Below, one piece after another: positions 45,609 through 57,069 of a stretch of 64,000 bases of DNA. The position numbers were made by a program, and so were the translations under genes. Position 1 is the first letter of the stretch; every line of letters starts with the position of its first letter. The notes below the pieces were generated by a model. The model made no database searches. It was not told where the DNA came from and worked only from the letters and a program-made list of their open reading frames with translations. The stretch spans positions 2,928,886 through 2,992,885 of the forward strand of contig LR746267.1 in assembly GCA_902729315.2 (NCBI GenBank), read 5' to 3'. This stretch comes from Spirodela intermedia (taxonomy: Eukaryota; Streptophyta; Magnoliopsida; Alismatales; Araceae).

Positions 45609-48557
45609 TCACCAACTGTCGCCGCAGCTGCAGACTCCACCGGCGAAGTGATGGTAGAGGCAGCCGTCCCTTACGAGCACTTCCCGGCCGCCGATCCTGG
45701 AGATGAACTTGGCTGACGTGTGGCAGTCGATGCACATCCGCACATTCTTCGACACCCGAACGGGGCAACCAGCAGGCAGAGAAATCAAGCCATAGCAGAT
45801 TGCGAGCTTCTCGGTGTGGAAGCAGGAGAAGGGATCCGTCTCCTCCTTAACAAGGCAAGGATCTTGTGGGAAATACCCCAACCTTTCCATTTCCAGCGCC
45901 AATCTGTCCCACTCCTCCAGAATCCTCTCAATCTCAGGATGCGGCCTCCCCCCTGCTTCAAAGGCATGAGCTTTGTGGCGCAGATTTACCCAGCTGCAGG
46001 TGGCGGGCGGCTTCAACCCACGGGATCTCATGACAAGTCTCACATCCATGGCCGAATCCCACATGCCCACTGCTGTGTAGATATTGGAGAGGATGATGTA
46101 ATTGGAAGCATTTCTAGGCTCCAATTCAAAGAGGGCTGCGGCGGCTTCCTGCCCGATTTCATGGTCGGAATGTGCCCGGCAGGCGCGAAGGAGGGCGGCC
46201 CAGATGCAGGCGTCGGGTTCGAACGGCATCCTTCGTATGAAATTCAGCGCTTCCTCCAGTAGCCCGGCTCCACCCATGATGCCCACCATGCAAGTGAAGT
46301 GCTCCAACTCTGGCTTCACGCCGTAGATTTCCTCCATCGAATTGAAGTACTTCCACCCCACCTCCATGAAACCCTCCTGCCGACAGGCCGAGAGGATCGA
46401 AGTGAATGTGAATCGATCAGGGCTCATCCCTGACTGATACATCTCCTTAAACAGGGCTATTGAATCTTCGGCCATCCCATGCAGAGAATACCCTGAGATC
46501 ATCGTGTTCCATGCGGCCAAATCCTTTTCGCTTGTAGAATCAAATACCAGTCTTGCCTCCTGGATGCTTCCACATTTGGCATACATGTCTATCAAGGTGC
46601 TGTCAATACCGAAAAAGGAAGGATCGTGGAGCATACCCTTTACGGCATGCCCATGCAATGCTCTTCCCAGGGTGAGCGCCGCCATGGTGCTGCAGGCCCG
46701 GAGAAGGATCAGGAGTGTGACGGAGCTCGGCGCATGGCCTTTACGAAGCATCTGTGGAAATAGCTTCAGGGCGTTCGCTGGCTCCCCACTGGAGTTGTAC
46801 CCGGCCATCATGGTGTTCCAGGTGACCGTGTTTCGCTCTCTAGCTCCACAGAACACTTTTACTGCATTGGCCATGTTCTCACACTTGGCATACATGTCGA
46901 TCAGAGCAGCTGAGACAAATACATTCGATTCGAGGCTGTTCCTCAGTATGAACCCGTGGACTTCCATCCCATGATGCTGCACTTTCAAATCCGAGCACGC
47001 CGCAAGAACAGAGGTGACAGTGACGGCATTGAGCTTTATGGAAGAACCCAACATCTCAGAAGGGAAATCCTCAATGGCGGATGAATTCCTCGAGTGGGGC
47101 TCTCCCCGGCGCTGAAGAACTCGGAGCAATCCCAGCGCCTCTTTGCTCAATCCACGCTGCTGAAAGCCGGCGATGAGGGCATTGATGGACACAATGTTAG
47201 GCTTCAAATTCATCTTCCCCATCTCCGAGACCAGCCTGAAGGCCTCATCTTTCTTACCATTTCTGGCATAGGCGGCAAGAACAGTGTTGTATGTGATCAC
47301 ATCGGGCTTCAATCCATCCTCCGCCATTGCCTTCAGGAACTCCATAGCTTTCTCAAGCTCACCCTGGTTGGCCCACCCGGCGACCATCTCATTCCACACC
47401 GCCGCCGTCTTCTTCTCCATGGACGAGAACACCTGCTCTGCGTCCTTCCAATCGCCACACTTCATGTACATGTCGATCACGGCACCGTCGATGAAGACAT
47501 TGCCGGAGAAGCCGTTCTTGATGGCGAAGGCGTGGAGGGCACGGCCGAGGCCGGGCAGTCTTAGGCCGGAGCAGGCGGGGAGGACGGCAGCAATGGTGAC
47601 GGGGTTGGCGGCGCCGCCGTGGGATCGCAGGCCCATGAACACATCAATGGCGTCCTCAAAGCAGCCGCTCTGTGCGAAGCCTGAAAGGACCCCGTTCCAG
47701 GAGTTGGTGCAGGGCTCCACTCCGTCCTCTCTCATGGCCTCGAGCAGGCCCAGAGCGGCGCTGGTCTCCCCCTTCCTCGCGAAGCCTGAAATCAGAGCGT
47801 TCCAGGAGATCAAATCCGGCTTCACGCCCTCTGCTCTCATGGCAGAGAAGACTTCTGCGGCGTCCTCGAGCTGGCCTGCTGCTGTGTAGGCCATCAGCAG
47901 CGCTGTCCAGGAGACGACGTCCCTGTGCGGCATTTCGTCGAACATCTTCCGGGCAGAGGCGAGATCTCCACACTTTCCATACATGTCGATCATAGAGTTC
48001 CCCACGAATGCGTCCACCTGCAATTCCTGCCATCGCTTCAGCATGTACCCGTGAACGGCGGCGCCGCTGTTCAATCTCTCGAGCTCGGAGCAGGCCTTCA
48101 AGATCTTGGGGAGAAGGAATCTGTCGGGTTTCAGGTCTTCGCCCACCATGGAAGCAAACGCCGAAAGGGCATCTCGCCATTGCTGCGCCCGCACGAGGGA
48201 CCCAATCAGAGAGGCGTACAGGGCCGCTGTTCTCACCGGAATTTCTTCAGCCCCCATGGAGTAACTGGGAGGAACCTCGGAGCAGAGAATGGGGAGGGAG
48301 ATGACCCTGGACTTGAGGGCTTCTCCTCTGCTGCTGCTGCTGTTGAGGAGGGGGGAGAGCCGCTCGCCGTCGACGGATCGTCGGAGCTCCCGCTGCCATT
48401 GGGAGGCATGACCGGCGGCGCCGCCGCCGGAAGCTAATCCCCTGCGGCGCCGTCGGGAATGGAGGGTCTGGGCCGCTCTCGCGGAAGAGCGGGGGAGGGG
48501 ATGGGCCGGTCTGAGCTTGAAAGCCTGGCGGGGCACGGGAGCCGAACAGGAAGACAT
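45609..48557 (-). CDS. Pentatricopeptide repeat protein, PLS-DYW class
   Basis: Intronless gene for 982 residues. PLS-type PPR proteins bind organelle RNA base by base, and the DYW domain carries C-to-U deaminase activity, so this is probably a plastid or mitochondrial editing factor. The N-terminus is rich in Arg, Ser and Ala (targeting-like) up to about residue 100. Many PPR units follow (for example DAFVGNSMIDMYGKCGDL, WNALISGFARKGE, NVFVSAALIDMYAKCE), then E/E+ regions and a DYW domain. The deaminase signature is H914-x-E916 with C942-x-x-C945-H946; the second zinc site is at the C-terminus in HHF...CSCGDSW. The last three residues are Asp-Ser-Trp instead of Asp-Tyr-Trp. An ATG at 48557 opens the longest frame. 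The target transcript cannot be told from this sequence by eye. Confidence 0.95.
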   Translation of the reverse strand: MSSCSAPVPRQAFKLRPAHPLPRSSARAAQTLHSRRRRRGLASGGGAAGHASQWQRELRRSVDGERLSPLLNSSSSRGEALKSRVISLPILCSEVPPSYSMGAEEIPVRTAALYASLIGSLVRAQQWRDALSAFASMVGEDLKPDRFLLPKILKACSELERLNSGAAVHGYMLKRWQELQVDAFVGNSMIDMYGKCGDLASARKMFDEMPHRDVVSWTALLMAYTAAGQLEDAAEVFSAMRAEGVKPDLISWNALISGFARKGETSAALGLLEAMREDGVEPCTNSWNGVLSGFAQSGCFEDAIDVFMGLRSHGGAANPVTIAAVLPACSGLRLPGLGRALHAFAIKNGFSGNVFIDGAVIDMYMKCGDWKDAEQVFSSMEKKTAAVWNEMVAGWANQGELEKAMEFLKAMAEDGLKPDVITYNTVLAAYARNGKKDEAFRLVSEMGKMNLKPNIVSINALIAGFQQRGLSKEALGLLRVLQRRGEPHSRNSSAIEDFPSEMLGSSIKLNAVTVTSVLAACSDLKVQHHGMEVHGFILRNSLESNVFVSAALIDMYAKCENMANAVKVFCGARERNTVTWNTMMAGYNSSGEPANALKLFPQMLRKGHAPSSVTLLILLRACSTMAALTLGRALHGHAVKGMLHDPSFFGIDSTLIDMYAKCGSIQEARLVFDSTSEKDLAAWNTMISGYSLHGMAEDSIALFKEMYQSGMSPDRFTFTSILSACRQEGFMEVGWKYFNSMEEIYGVKPELEHFTCMVGIMGGAGLLEEALNFIRRMPFEPDACIWAALLRACRAHSDHEIGQEAAAALFELEPRNASNYIILSNIYTAVGMWDSAMDVRLVMRSRGLKPPATCSWVNLRHKAHAFEAGGRPHPEIERILEEWDRLALEMERLGYFPQDPCLVKEETDPFSCFHTEKLAICYGLISLPAGCPVRVSKNVRMCIDCHTSAKFISRIGGREVLVRDGCLYHHFAGGVCSCGDSW

Positions 48558-51439
48558 CTTCTCTCATGAGATGAAAACGGGGATGGAAGGAGGAAGAGAG
48601 AGAGAGAGAGAGAGCTCCGATCTTCTGCACCAAGACGAAGAATGGAAGGCGGGCATTCCTAGCGCCGGTTGCTCAGAGGCGGCAACTGGGCCCCCCCAGA
48701 AACAGTGACACAGGCCTTCACCTTGGATTATATCCTTGTTTTTTTTTTTTTAGTTGCTTATCAAATACAATTTATTGCCTTGACAATTGAAAATCCCATC
48801 TCGTCCAAACACAAATCATACTTCAGATTTCTATTCTGAGATTAAAAATATTTTAAAAAGTGAAATAAAGATATTCTAGAGACTACTACAAACTTAAATT
48901 ACTTTTATTACGTTAAAAATACTTTAAAATAACAAAAATAGAAAGTAAAAATAGTGTAAACTATTGATCAACATTTTCTTTCTAAAATTATAAAATATTA
49001 TTTCTTAAATATCTATATGAAAAAATACCAAAGTAGTAGGGTAAAGGGGGGGGATTCATTATGGTGTTAATATTGTTTTCTCCTATGATAATGGGAATTG
49101 CTAACTCTTGGGGAATGACTAACTGGACAGGGAAATAGTGAAAAAGACACTAAGGTAAATAATTCAATTTTGTATTTATAGGCAATTTTCAAAATACATT
49201 CTAAAATCATTGACATATTTAGAAAGTTTGAAATTGATAATCTATGTGCTATGTTGTAACTTATATGGGAACATATAGTACCAATAGGGGGGTTGGATTG
49301 GTTTTGACTCTAATTTTGTTAGTTTTTTTGACTTAGAATGTTGATTATGACATTCACTTATATAATGCTATAGTAGTTTAGTCTACTTAATCTATTCTAA
49401 TATCTAATAATTATGTCAATAGATTTTATTAAGTCATAAGAGAAATACACATGGAATTATAACTTCGATTGGTTGAACTAAATTCAATAGTTCTAGTTAA
49501 TGTTTTGTTTGTTGGAATCAATTGACGAAGATGATGTAGCATTCTCATGTGTTGGTGATGCATGCAATAGGAGGAGCTTAATGTTTAGTCTTGAATCTTC
49601 ATGGTAGTTTTCAATCTAGAAGCCTTCTCCCATAAGCAAGACTTTCAATTGTAACATTTGAAAGTCTTATTTAAAAATTTGTCAATTTTCAAATCTCATG
49701 CTAACAACCTTTAAACCTTCAAATATTTAAATCTCTTTTTTCTTGAGATCATATCCATTTAAATTTGAACAAGAGTTTCCTAACTTGTTGAAGAATAGTT
49801 GGATGTCCACCTTAGATCTAAATCATCAAGTTTTACTCAACATTTTCTCATTATAAGCAGTTGACGTGTCTTTGTTGAGATGCTCTCTTTGAACTTATTC
49901 TTTTTCTCATTTTTTTTTGATGATTTATTTCACATGATATCTTAGGGAACATGTTTAACATCATTTTGAAATATGGTTAGTAAAATATATAATCAAAGAT
50001 AAGATTTTTCACATGATTTGCTTTGACTTGTATATATTTAATCATATATGTATCTTTTCACCTGGAGATAATTCTTCAACTGATTTTCTTTTATGCTCAA
50101 TATTCATAAGGTAAAGAATCATTTAATCTTGCTGATTAATACTTTTGATTTGATTATTAGTAATATGATATCATAAAACTAATAATATAATTTATATAAT
50201 AATATTAAGTGTATTAAGTGTATGAAACATATAAGTGATATATATATATATATAAGAAACCATCAATATTGAATAATCACTTATAAATAAATTATCACTT
50301 GTAATTATCAAAATCAAAGGCACCAATAGAGATGATTCTACTCACTAGTATAAAAAATAACAACATACACTAGTGGGTAGACATATTACTACAATTTGTC
50401 TTCATAATTTTGGAGGAGAGTCAACTCGTGGACAATTTTACCTTTTCCATGCCCTAAAAAAATGTGTCAACTACCTACTAGGAAAAGGTTTAATCATATT
50501 TATTACTTAAGTAAATGAGTTGAATCATCTATCAAGAACAAGCCTTAAAATTAAAGAGAGTGAGTACATGGCTAAAATGATAATTTCATATTAAGAAATA
50601 TTAAAAAATATTTCTGACCCTTGATTTCATTAAAAAGGCTATAGTTTATTTTACCAAAACTTTATTAAATTTTTTAGAGCTAATTTTCTCAAGAGTTTTC
50701 ATATTCTATGTTTTATAGTAGGAAGTGATTCAACTTAGAGTCTCCCAAATCATAATGCAAAAGGAAGAATATGACAATTGGCTATAGTACCCCAAAATTA
50801 ATTGTTGGAGCATACAAGTAGCCACTAAGATGACCATCAATCTTACCACTAAAAATGTAAAAACCATGGGAAAACACTATATAAAGGTCAAATCCCCCTA
50901 GACCCCATGTGACGAAAAATCACTCTAAGAGCTCCATTACACATTCCATCTCAAGGATTCACATTCCATGATGAAATTTTTTGATCTTGTTTTGTATTTG
51001 AGTAATTATAGTACATAAGTTGACCTAGACCCATGTACAGAGAAGTCGTTAGTTGGGGATTAATTTAGTTGGCCCCTAAGAGCTGAGAATTTAGGAATAC
51101 TTTGGGGATATACTTGTGTGGCTAGAGTTATAAATTTTTGATGTGATTCTATCTAAAGCTTTCATGTTCATATTATGCACTAATGGGAGTTAGCAGAACT
51201 TGAGGAAGTGATCATTGAACAACTATTATTCTCCATTACACATATTGACATGAAACCATAATTAATAGGAGAATAAAAGATGGCATGTTAGCCTACTCTC
51301 TTTTTTCCTCTTGTAGCCTCATCAAATCAATAGAGTCTAGTCTCACTTTTGATTCAAAGAAAGAGTAGACTCTAATAGTGTCCTTAGGCATATATTATTC
51401 TAAAATTGAGTTATTTTTATTCTATGTTTCTATCATATA
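48558..51439. other. AT-rich spacer upstream of the PPR gene
   Basis: The PPR promoter lies at the left end, after a short (GA)n tract at 48595-48613. The rest is AT-rich, with a (TA)n tract near 50229-50252. A segment near 50877-50970 with CTATATAAAGG and CCCC-rich text could be a retroelement LTR promoter belonging to the copia relic to the right, but I could not define its ends. Confidence 0.35.
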
Positions 51440-52085
51440 TGTCAATTTTGGAGGTTGATTTGATTCTTATACATCATATAACTCATGTCTTATGAATAAT
51501 AATAGTGAGTACAAAACTTTTGGGATGGAGTTGTTAGGACTTTGATAGATATCCAACATGTCCCTAACTTAAAAATAGTATCATTTTTTTAAAAAGTAAC
51601 ATTGATAACATTATTGTTCTTATACTAATGTTCATTATATTTTGAAAGTAAAAAAGGATGGTTTAATTGATGACCCGAGAGAAAATCAGATCAATATATA
51701 TATACATGGGTTAGTAAAACTATAATACTTGATGTAGCCATCACATCTTATCCTAATCATCATGATGTTGCTTATGTGCCTCACTAGACTCAATCATATG
51801 AGCAAGAAAGGAATGTTAGAACTGCCCCATCAAAAATTTCATGATCTTCTATTCTTGGCAAACAATATGAGAATCATAAGAGAATTAAGGAGATTACTTG
51901 ATGTTCTTGGCATAAAATTCTACTTATACTAAGAGAATTAAGGAAATTCTCAACAATGTGCACTCAGGTGTCCGGAAGTGTATATGAACATTTATCAAGG
52001 AGAAGCATCATGTTTTGTTTCCTTTATTGATGACTTTATAAGAAAATATGAGTTCAATTTTCTAATCACAAGTTAGAGATGTTCG
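51440..52085 (+). mobile_element. Decayed Ty1/copia pol fragment (protease to integrase)
   Basis: Copia-like protein pieces appear in the expected order. About 51455-51490 reads DSYTSYNSCLM (protease DSG-T/A-S-H-M region). About 51533-51582 reads VRTLIDIQHVPNLKIV (pre-integrase). SILGKQYEN lies near 51850 (GKQ motif before the integrase). About 51982-52056 reads YMNIYQGEASCFVSFIDDF (integrase start; FIDD holds the first catalytic Asp), then after a frameshift KLEMFDKFRQCM. Stops, shifts and missing spacers show it is inactive. An A-run of about 22 bases follows at 52117. Recognised by motif order only. Confidence 0.72.
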
Positions 52086-52424
52086 ACAAATTTAGACAGT
52101 GTATGAGTAAATCTAAAAAAAAAAAAAAAAAAAAAACAGATTGATAGTAATGTGTTGTGCTTAGACTCACTTTTACCCATTTTGGCCAATTATTAATGTC
52201 CTCATTTGTCATGTTATTCCAGTCGGTTCCTATCTTGCCTACTATAGTAGTAGGGACTCAAAACATATTTAAAGCAAGGTGAAGGTTAAAAGTAAATAAT
52301 TTTATAAGATAGGGATTTTTGAGAAATTTTTACCTTCTTCTTCAGTCAGGTCGAAGCTGTGGAGTAGAAGTCTGGTCTTTCGAGACAAGAGTGCGTGGGG
52401 ACCGGGAGGAGGAAGCAGGGAGAA
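52086..52424. other. SPC25 promoter and 5'UTR region
   Basis: Begins with a poly-A run (about 52117-52138) after the copia relic. The last 100 bases before the ATG should hold the SPC25 5'UTR. I see no clear TATA box. Confidence 0.35.
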
Positions 52425-55400
52425 ATGGCGAGCAAAGACAGCGGTACCCAAGGGAAGAGCCCTAAGAAGGTGAACCTATTGGATCAGAACGCCATCAAGA
52501 ACCTTCTCGATGAATCCATCACCGAGGTAGGAGCAGAATTGGAGACCAGGAGAACCGCCGGATCTCTTATCTTCCGGTTGCCGGAGTTATATGGTCGATC
52601 TCGATATCATCTGAGAATTTTGTGCATTCTTTTGTTTGATATGTTTTCCCTTATTGCTTCTCGCGCGATCTAGATTGTGACCAGCAAAGGTTATCCGGAG
52701 GACGTGAGGACGAGTAACATGAGGCTGCTGATTGGAACGGTTATTATTGGCATCGCTCTGCTTGCCCAGTTCTACCCGAAGAAGTTTCCGGAGAATAAAG
52801 ATTTTCTTTTTGTCTGCATTGGATTATATCCTTTCTCTTGTCTTGAAAATTTCTCATTCATGAGATTTCGTTTTCATTTCCTCTCCGTGGAAATCGCATT
52901 GAATGGGAGCCGCATTTTTATTCATGCTATCCTTGACTTATGTCTCGCAAGTATGTCGTTTTAAGCGCGCTGTTGCAGGTCATCACCTACACGAAAGAGA
53001 AGAACGCCATTCTTTTCACCCATCCTCCTCCTGTGAGTTTCCATTACATTTTAGCTTGGATGGCCTTTTCTCTACTGAAGTTTTCAATCATTGAAATAGT
53101 TAATGGTGCCATGAGTAATTTATTGCTGTATCTTTCTGTTCGTAGATTGCTGATGATAGTTACCATTTCTTTCAATTTGATCGGGCTTTCTGTATACTAT
53201 ATCACTCTATGCATAATATATTACATTCTTTTTTGAGGAATTTGCATACTGTATTACACTCTCTTCTGCTGAAGCACACCTTTTCTGGTACTTTAGTTAA
53301 GCAGTACAACTGTCTTCATGCGATCGTGGTTCCCAGGGCGAGTGGATTTTCATGTCACGACACAACACTGAGTCCAGTGGTCTGCCTGACGCCATCATGG
53401 TACAATGTGGGGAACCGTCAAAGGCCGTGGAACCTTCCATAAAAACCAATTTCGATTGAAAATTTGTTTCCTTGGTGTTATTGGTTGTCTCCTAGATGAG
53501 AAAAATAGTTCTTATGACTTTTTATCAAAGTAGCCCGAATATTTACTTTTATGGGTCATTGCCTGTACGAGTTTTCGTTTTATGTTAGGTGGTTTTTCAT
53601 GCTTAGTGTGCTCATGTGCATGTGAAACAGCATCTACTTGACTGCTTTTACAGATAGGGAAGTAGGTGTATACTTTCAGTAGGGTGTGGGTGATCGAAAA
53701 GCTGAATCCTGATATTTGCACAATTTTAGTTGTCTTTCTGTCTTTTCTAATCACAGAACATCAATTTTTTCACTTTTTTTACTATTTCCAAAAAGTAGTT
53801 CACTCTAGTATGAGCCTGTGGATTATCAATTTTACTATTCTCATCTGGAGATGCTGTATCCCTCTAGAAGTAGGGCAACAGTTATTGGTTCGTAAAGTAC
53901 AGCATTTGTCTATCTACTTCTGCTTCTTTTTCTTCTCCTCCTCTTCCTCTCTTCATTTTTTTGTTTTTTCTTCTTTTATGCCAAAGTAAACAGTTTCAGC
54001 CGAGGTTGGTACTGGATCCAAAAATGGTCAGGGTTGATTCAGTTCCAGAATCTAATTTCTTAAACATTTTATTGAAGTCTATATTATTTAATTTGGATAA
54101 TAGTTTTGTACTTTTTGATTTGACCTAATTGTATTATGAGTGGTTCTTGGTTCTGTGTCATTATGTGAGTGTTGTTTACACGGGAGGTATCCTATGATTC
54201 CAGCATTGGTACCTTCAAAAATGTACATATGACAGATAGGCTCTCGAATAACTATCAGATTTTAAGATGAACAACATTTCGAGGAAAAACGTGACATTCG
54301 TAATTTTTATCAAAATTTTAGGTGAATGGTTTCCTGTCATCGTGTTTCTGCCAAATACTTCAAATAGTATTTTTCCATGTGTGGAAACTTAACTCATTTG
54401 CACAGTCTTTATGTAACTTTTGAAGTATACAGAAGAAAAGTGGGAAGGAATACAGCTACCTTATTGTGAGGACCTTAAGGGAATATGTAGAGGGTGGTCG
54501 AAGATGGCATTTTTTTAGATATTGGAGGAGTTTTTTTGCTTCCTGTTGCCAAATGTGTTGTTCATGCTTTAAAAGATATTCACTTAAAAGGCAAAATGCA
54601 GGCCTTATCTTGAATATTTTTCTTGTCAAAGAGAGTGAAAAATCTTGAAGAGGAGCATAGTCCCCTTGGGCTGAACTACATTTTTAGCATCCTAATGATT
54701 TATCATTAAGATGTGGAATGCAATCTGTACCTGTATGGTACGAGTTTTCGATTCTGATAAATGTCTAGTTTCTTGGAATTCATTAATTGTGAACTGGTGA
54801 TTCTTCTCTTTCTTGTGGCTTTGCTGGTTTAGTTTTAAAGATTGTAACATTGTTAAGTATGGGTGGGAATGCTTATTTAACATATTAACGTCCATAGTAC
54901 TTCATGGGTTTGTCAATTTTTATTTCACTCTTGTTCTAATGTATTCAATTGGAGGATGGACGAGTTTCATCTTCTAGACAATGAGTTATTGTCCCCTTTC
55001 ACACTTAATATCATTTACGTTCCTCTGACCAATTGCAATTTTGCATCTGCATGCCTCCAGACAATACAGTGCTCGTAAGTTGTCTATGTGGTTTATTTAT
55101 TAAATTGTTGCAACATGTTCTCCCATATGAATGCTCTGTGGTAGTCTTGAAATGTTATTTGTGAAATTGTTGTCGTGTTTCTTAGGGTTCTTTTCACACC
55201 ACTGGGCTTATTGTATCGTCAAAGCTGCCAAGGTTTTCAGACATGCTTACCCTGACTGTAGCAAGTGCGGATCCCAAATCTGTTGCTTCAAATAAACCAG
55301 TTCAACTCACAAAGAGCGTTACAGAATGGTTAGTGTTCTATTATATGTGATTTTTGATTTGTGATTGACAGACTGCCAACATTTTATGTTTGGAAAAATT

Positions 55401-55922
55401 TCAGAGTTGAACATGTAGTTGAAGGATTTCAAGAGTTGTCAGAGTACCTTAGAATTGACCAATGTTGGGTGGGTCAACTGATTATATGGGCTAGAATCGG
55501 CCCAGAATTCTCCCATACAAGGTCAACTCATATTTGCAGATCCTGGCTAAAACAAGGAGAGAAGCCCAGTATATAATTAAATGGCTGCTAAGGGTTGTCC
55601 ACTGGGTCGATCCAATCTTCATTCAGATCTGACCCATCCACCCTGTTGACCATAATCTACGTATCTTTGCTCATATTAACATATGTGTTCATCATTAGAG
55701 AGTAGCCATAGCAAGCTCTTCATTTACGTTTCAATCACCTCTCTCACCCTTTCTGCGATGCTCTTAGAACTGACTATCACTTCACATAATTGCATCTTCT
55801 CAGCGGCTCACATCTGCTTGTTCTTCAGGTTCACCAAGGAGGGGATTCTCGTGGAAGGTCTCTTCTCAAAGGACGTGGAGAGACTGATTGACGACTATGC
55901 CGCAGACAGAAAGCGCAAGTAG
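52425..55922 (+). CDS. SPCS2: Signal peptidase complex subunit 2 (SPC25)
   Basis: ER-membrane subunit of the signal peptidase complex. Proposed exons: 52425-52526, 52674-52825, 52951-53032, 55186-55328 and 55829-55922, giving 190 residues, the plant family length. The N-terminus is cytosolic (KVNLLDQNAIKNLLDESITE). There are two membrane segments at about 50-68 and 78-97, then YTKEKNAILFTHPPP, TGLIVSSKLPRFSD and KEGILVEGLFSKDVE, all typical of SPC25, and a basic end RKRK. Four junctions are ordinary GT-AG apart from one. Exon 2 has no GT donor where homology stops; it meets ATATCCTTT, the U12-type AT-donor consensus. Homology resumes at 52951 (G|TAT GTC GTT), so the intron 52826-52950 would end in AA. 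An exon-like open frame also lies in the following intron (53337-53459). Confidence 0.92.
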
Positions 55923-57069
55923 TTCTCCGTTGACTTCTGAATGCCCTTTTCAGAGCACTGTCAAGTGGACTCTTCTGAGTGATCTTCACTGCTGCCCCAG
56001 TCGGAACCTCAAGGCTTGTTTAAGCATTCATAGGCCCTCAAATCTCAACACTGCAAGATTTACTTTCACATCAACCGTATAGGCTTGATAATTTGTTCAA
56101 CTGATCAAGAAACTGACCGCACAGGTGTTGATCTCAAGCAGCTTTTTTTTTTAAATTTAATAATTATATTTTTTATTTGAGCTAGTTTGATGATTAGATC
56201 CGTCTGGGCCATGTTTTGTATCTTTTGGTAAAATTTTAAGCTTAAAAAAAAAAAAAAACTTTTTCTGGCCCCCCTGATTTTCTTGTATGATCCTTTAACC
56301 CTCTTCTTATGAGACTAATTTAGGGACTGCTTTAGGATTATCGTTGGACAAGCCAGCCTAGCGCAGGTTGGTTGGTGCCCCTGCAATAGTTCTATGATTA
56401 TTAATAATGAATGCTAAATCTTCGATGAAAAATTATATTTTTAATATTAAATGGTTTACTAATTTTTGATATATTTTTATTTCCAAGTCCACACAAAGCT
56501 ATGGAATGATGAATGAGCCCTGATATATTTGTGTTGGTTTATGTCATTTGAAATTATGGTTTGGTGATTTTTAAGGCTTGTAATCATACATTAGTGTTAG
56601 AAGAGGGCGAATGTTAGCAAAGTATTCCAGTTATGCATTATGTTTGGGTTATGTAGGCATGTCCCTATACACAATAATGTCTTTACCATGGTACAAGTAA
56701 ATGTGCTTATTTAATGGATAATAATAAATCTTTACACAAGTCTTCATGATAATGCCATCACCTTTTATAGGAATAATATATCTAAAGATATGTCAATTAA
56801 AGGTGCATAATGTATTTCATGAATGTGTTTTTTTAAAAAATAATTAAGGGGTTTCATGAATTTGTTTCAAATCATATTTGATTATATAACATGAATCTTA
56901 AAATCGGTGATTAATTTTTGTCAATATCCTTATAAAATCATAAGATAAGAGACAAGTATATGTAAAATAGAGCATGGATTATAGAAATCATACAAATAAC
57001 GTTCTCATATCTACAAGGCTTCTATTCATAATTGTACGGAAAGTATGCTCAAGAATACCATTGATCAGC
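55923..57069. other. SPC25 3' flank and AT-rich spacer
   Basis: The SPC25 3'UTR is expected up to roughly 56.4 kb. The rest is AT-rich. The last 90 bases may belong to the gypsy relic that follows. No gene seen. Confidence 0.4.
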
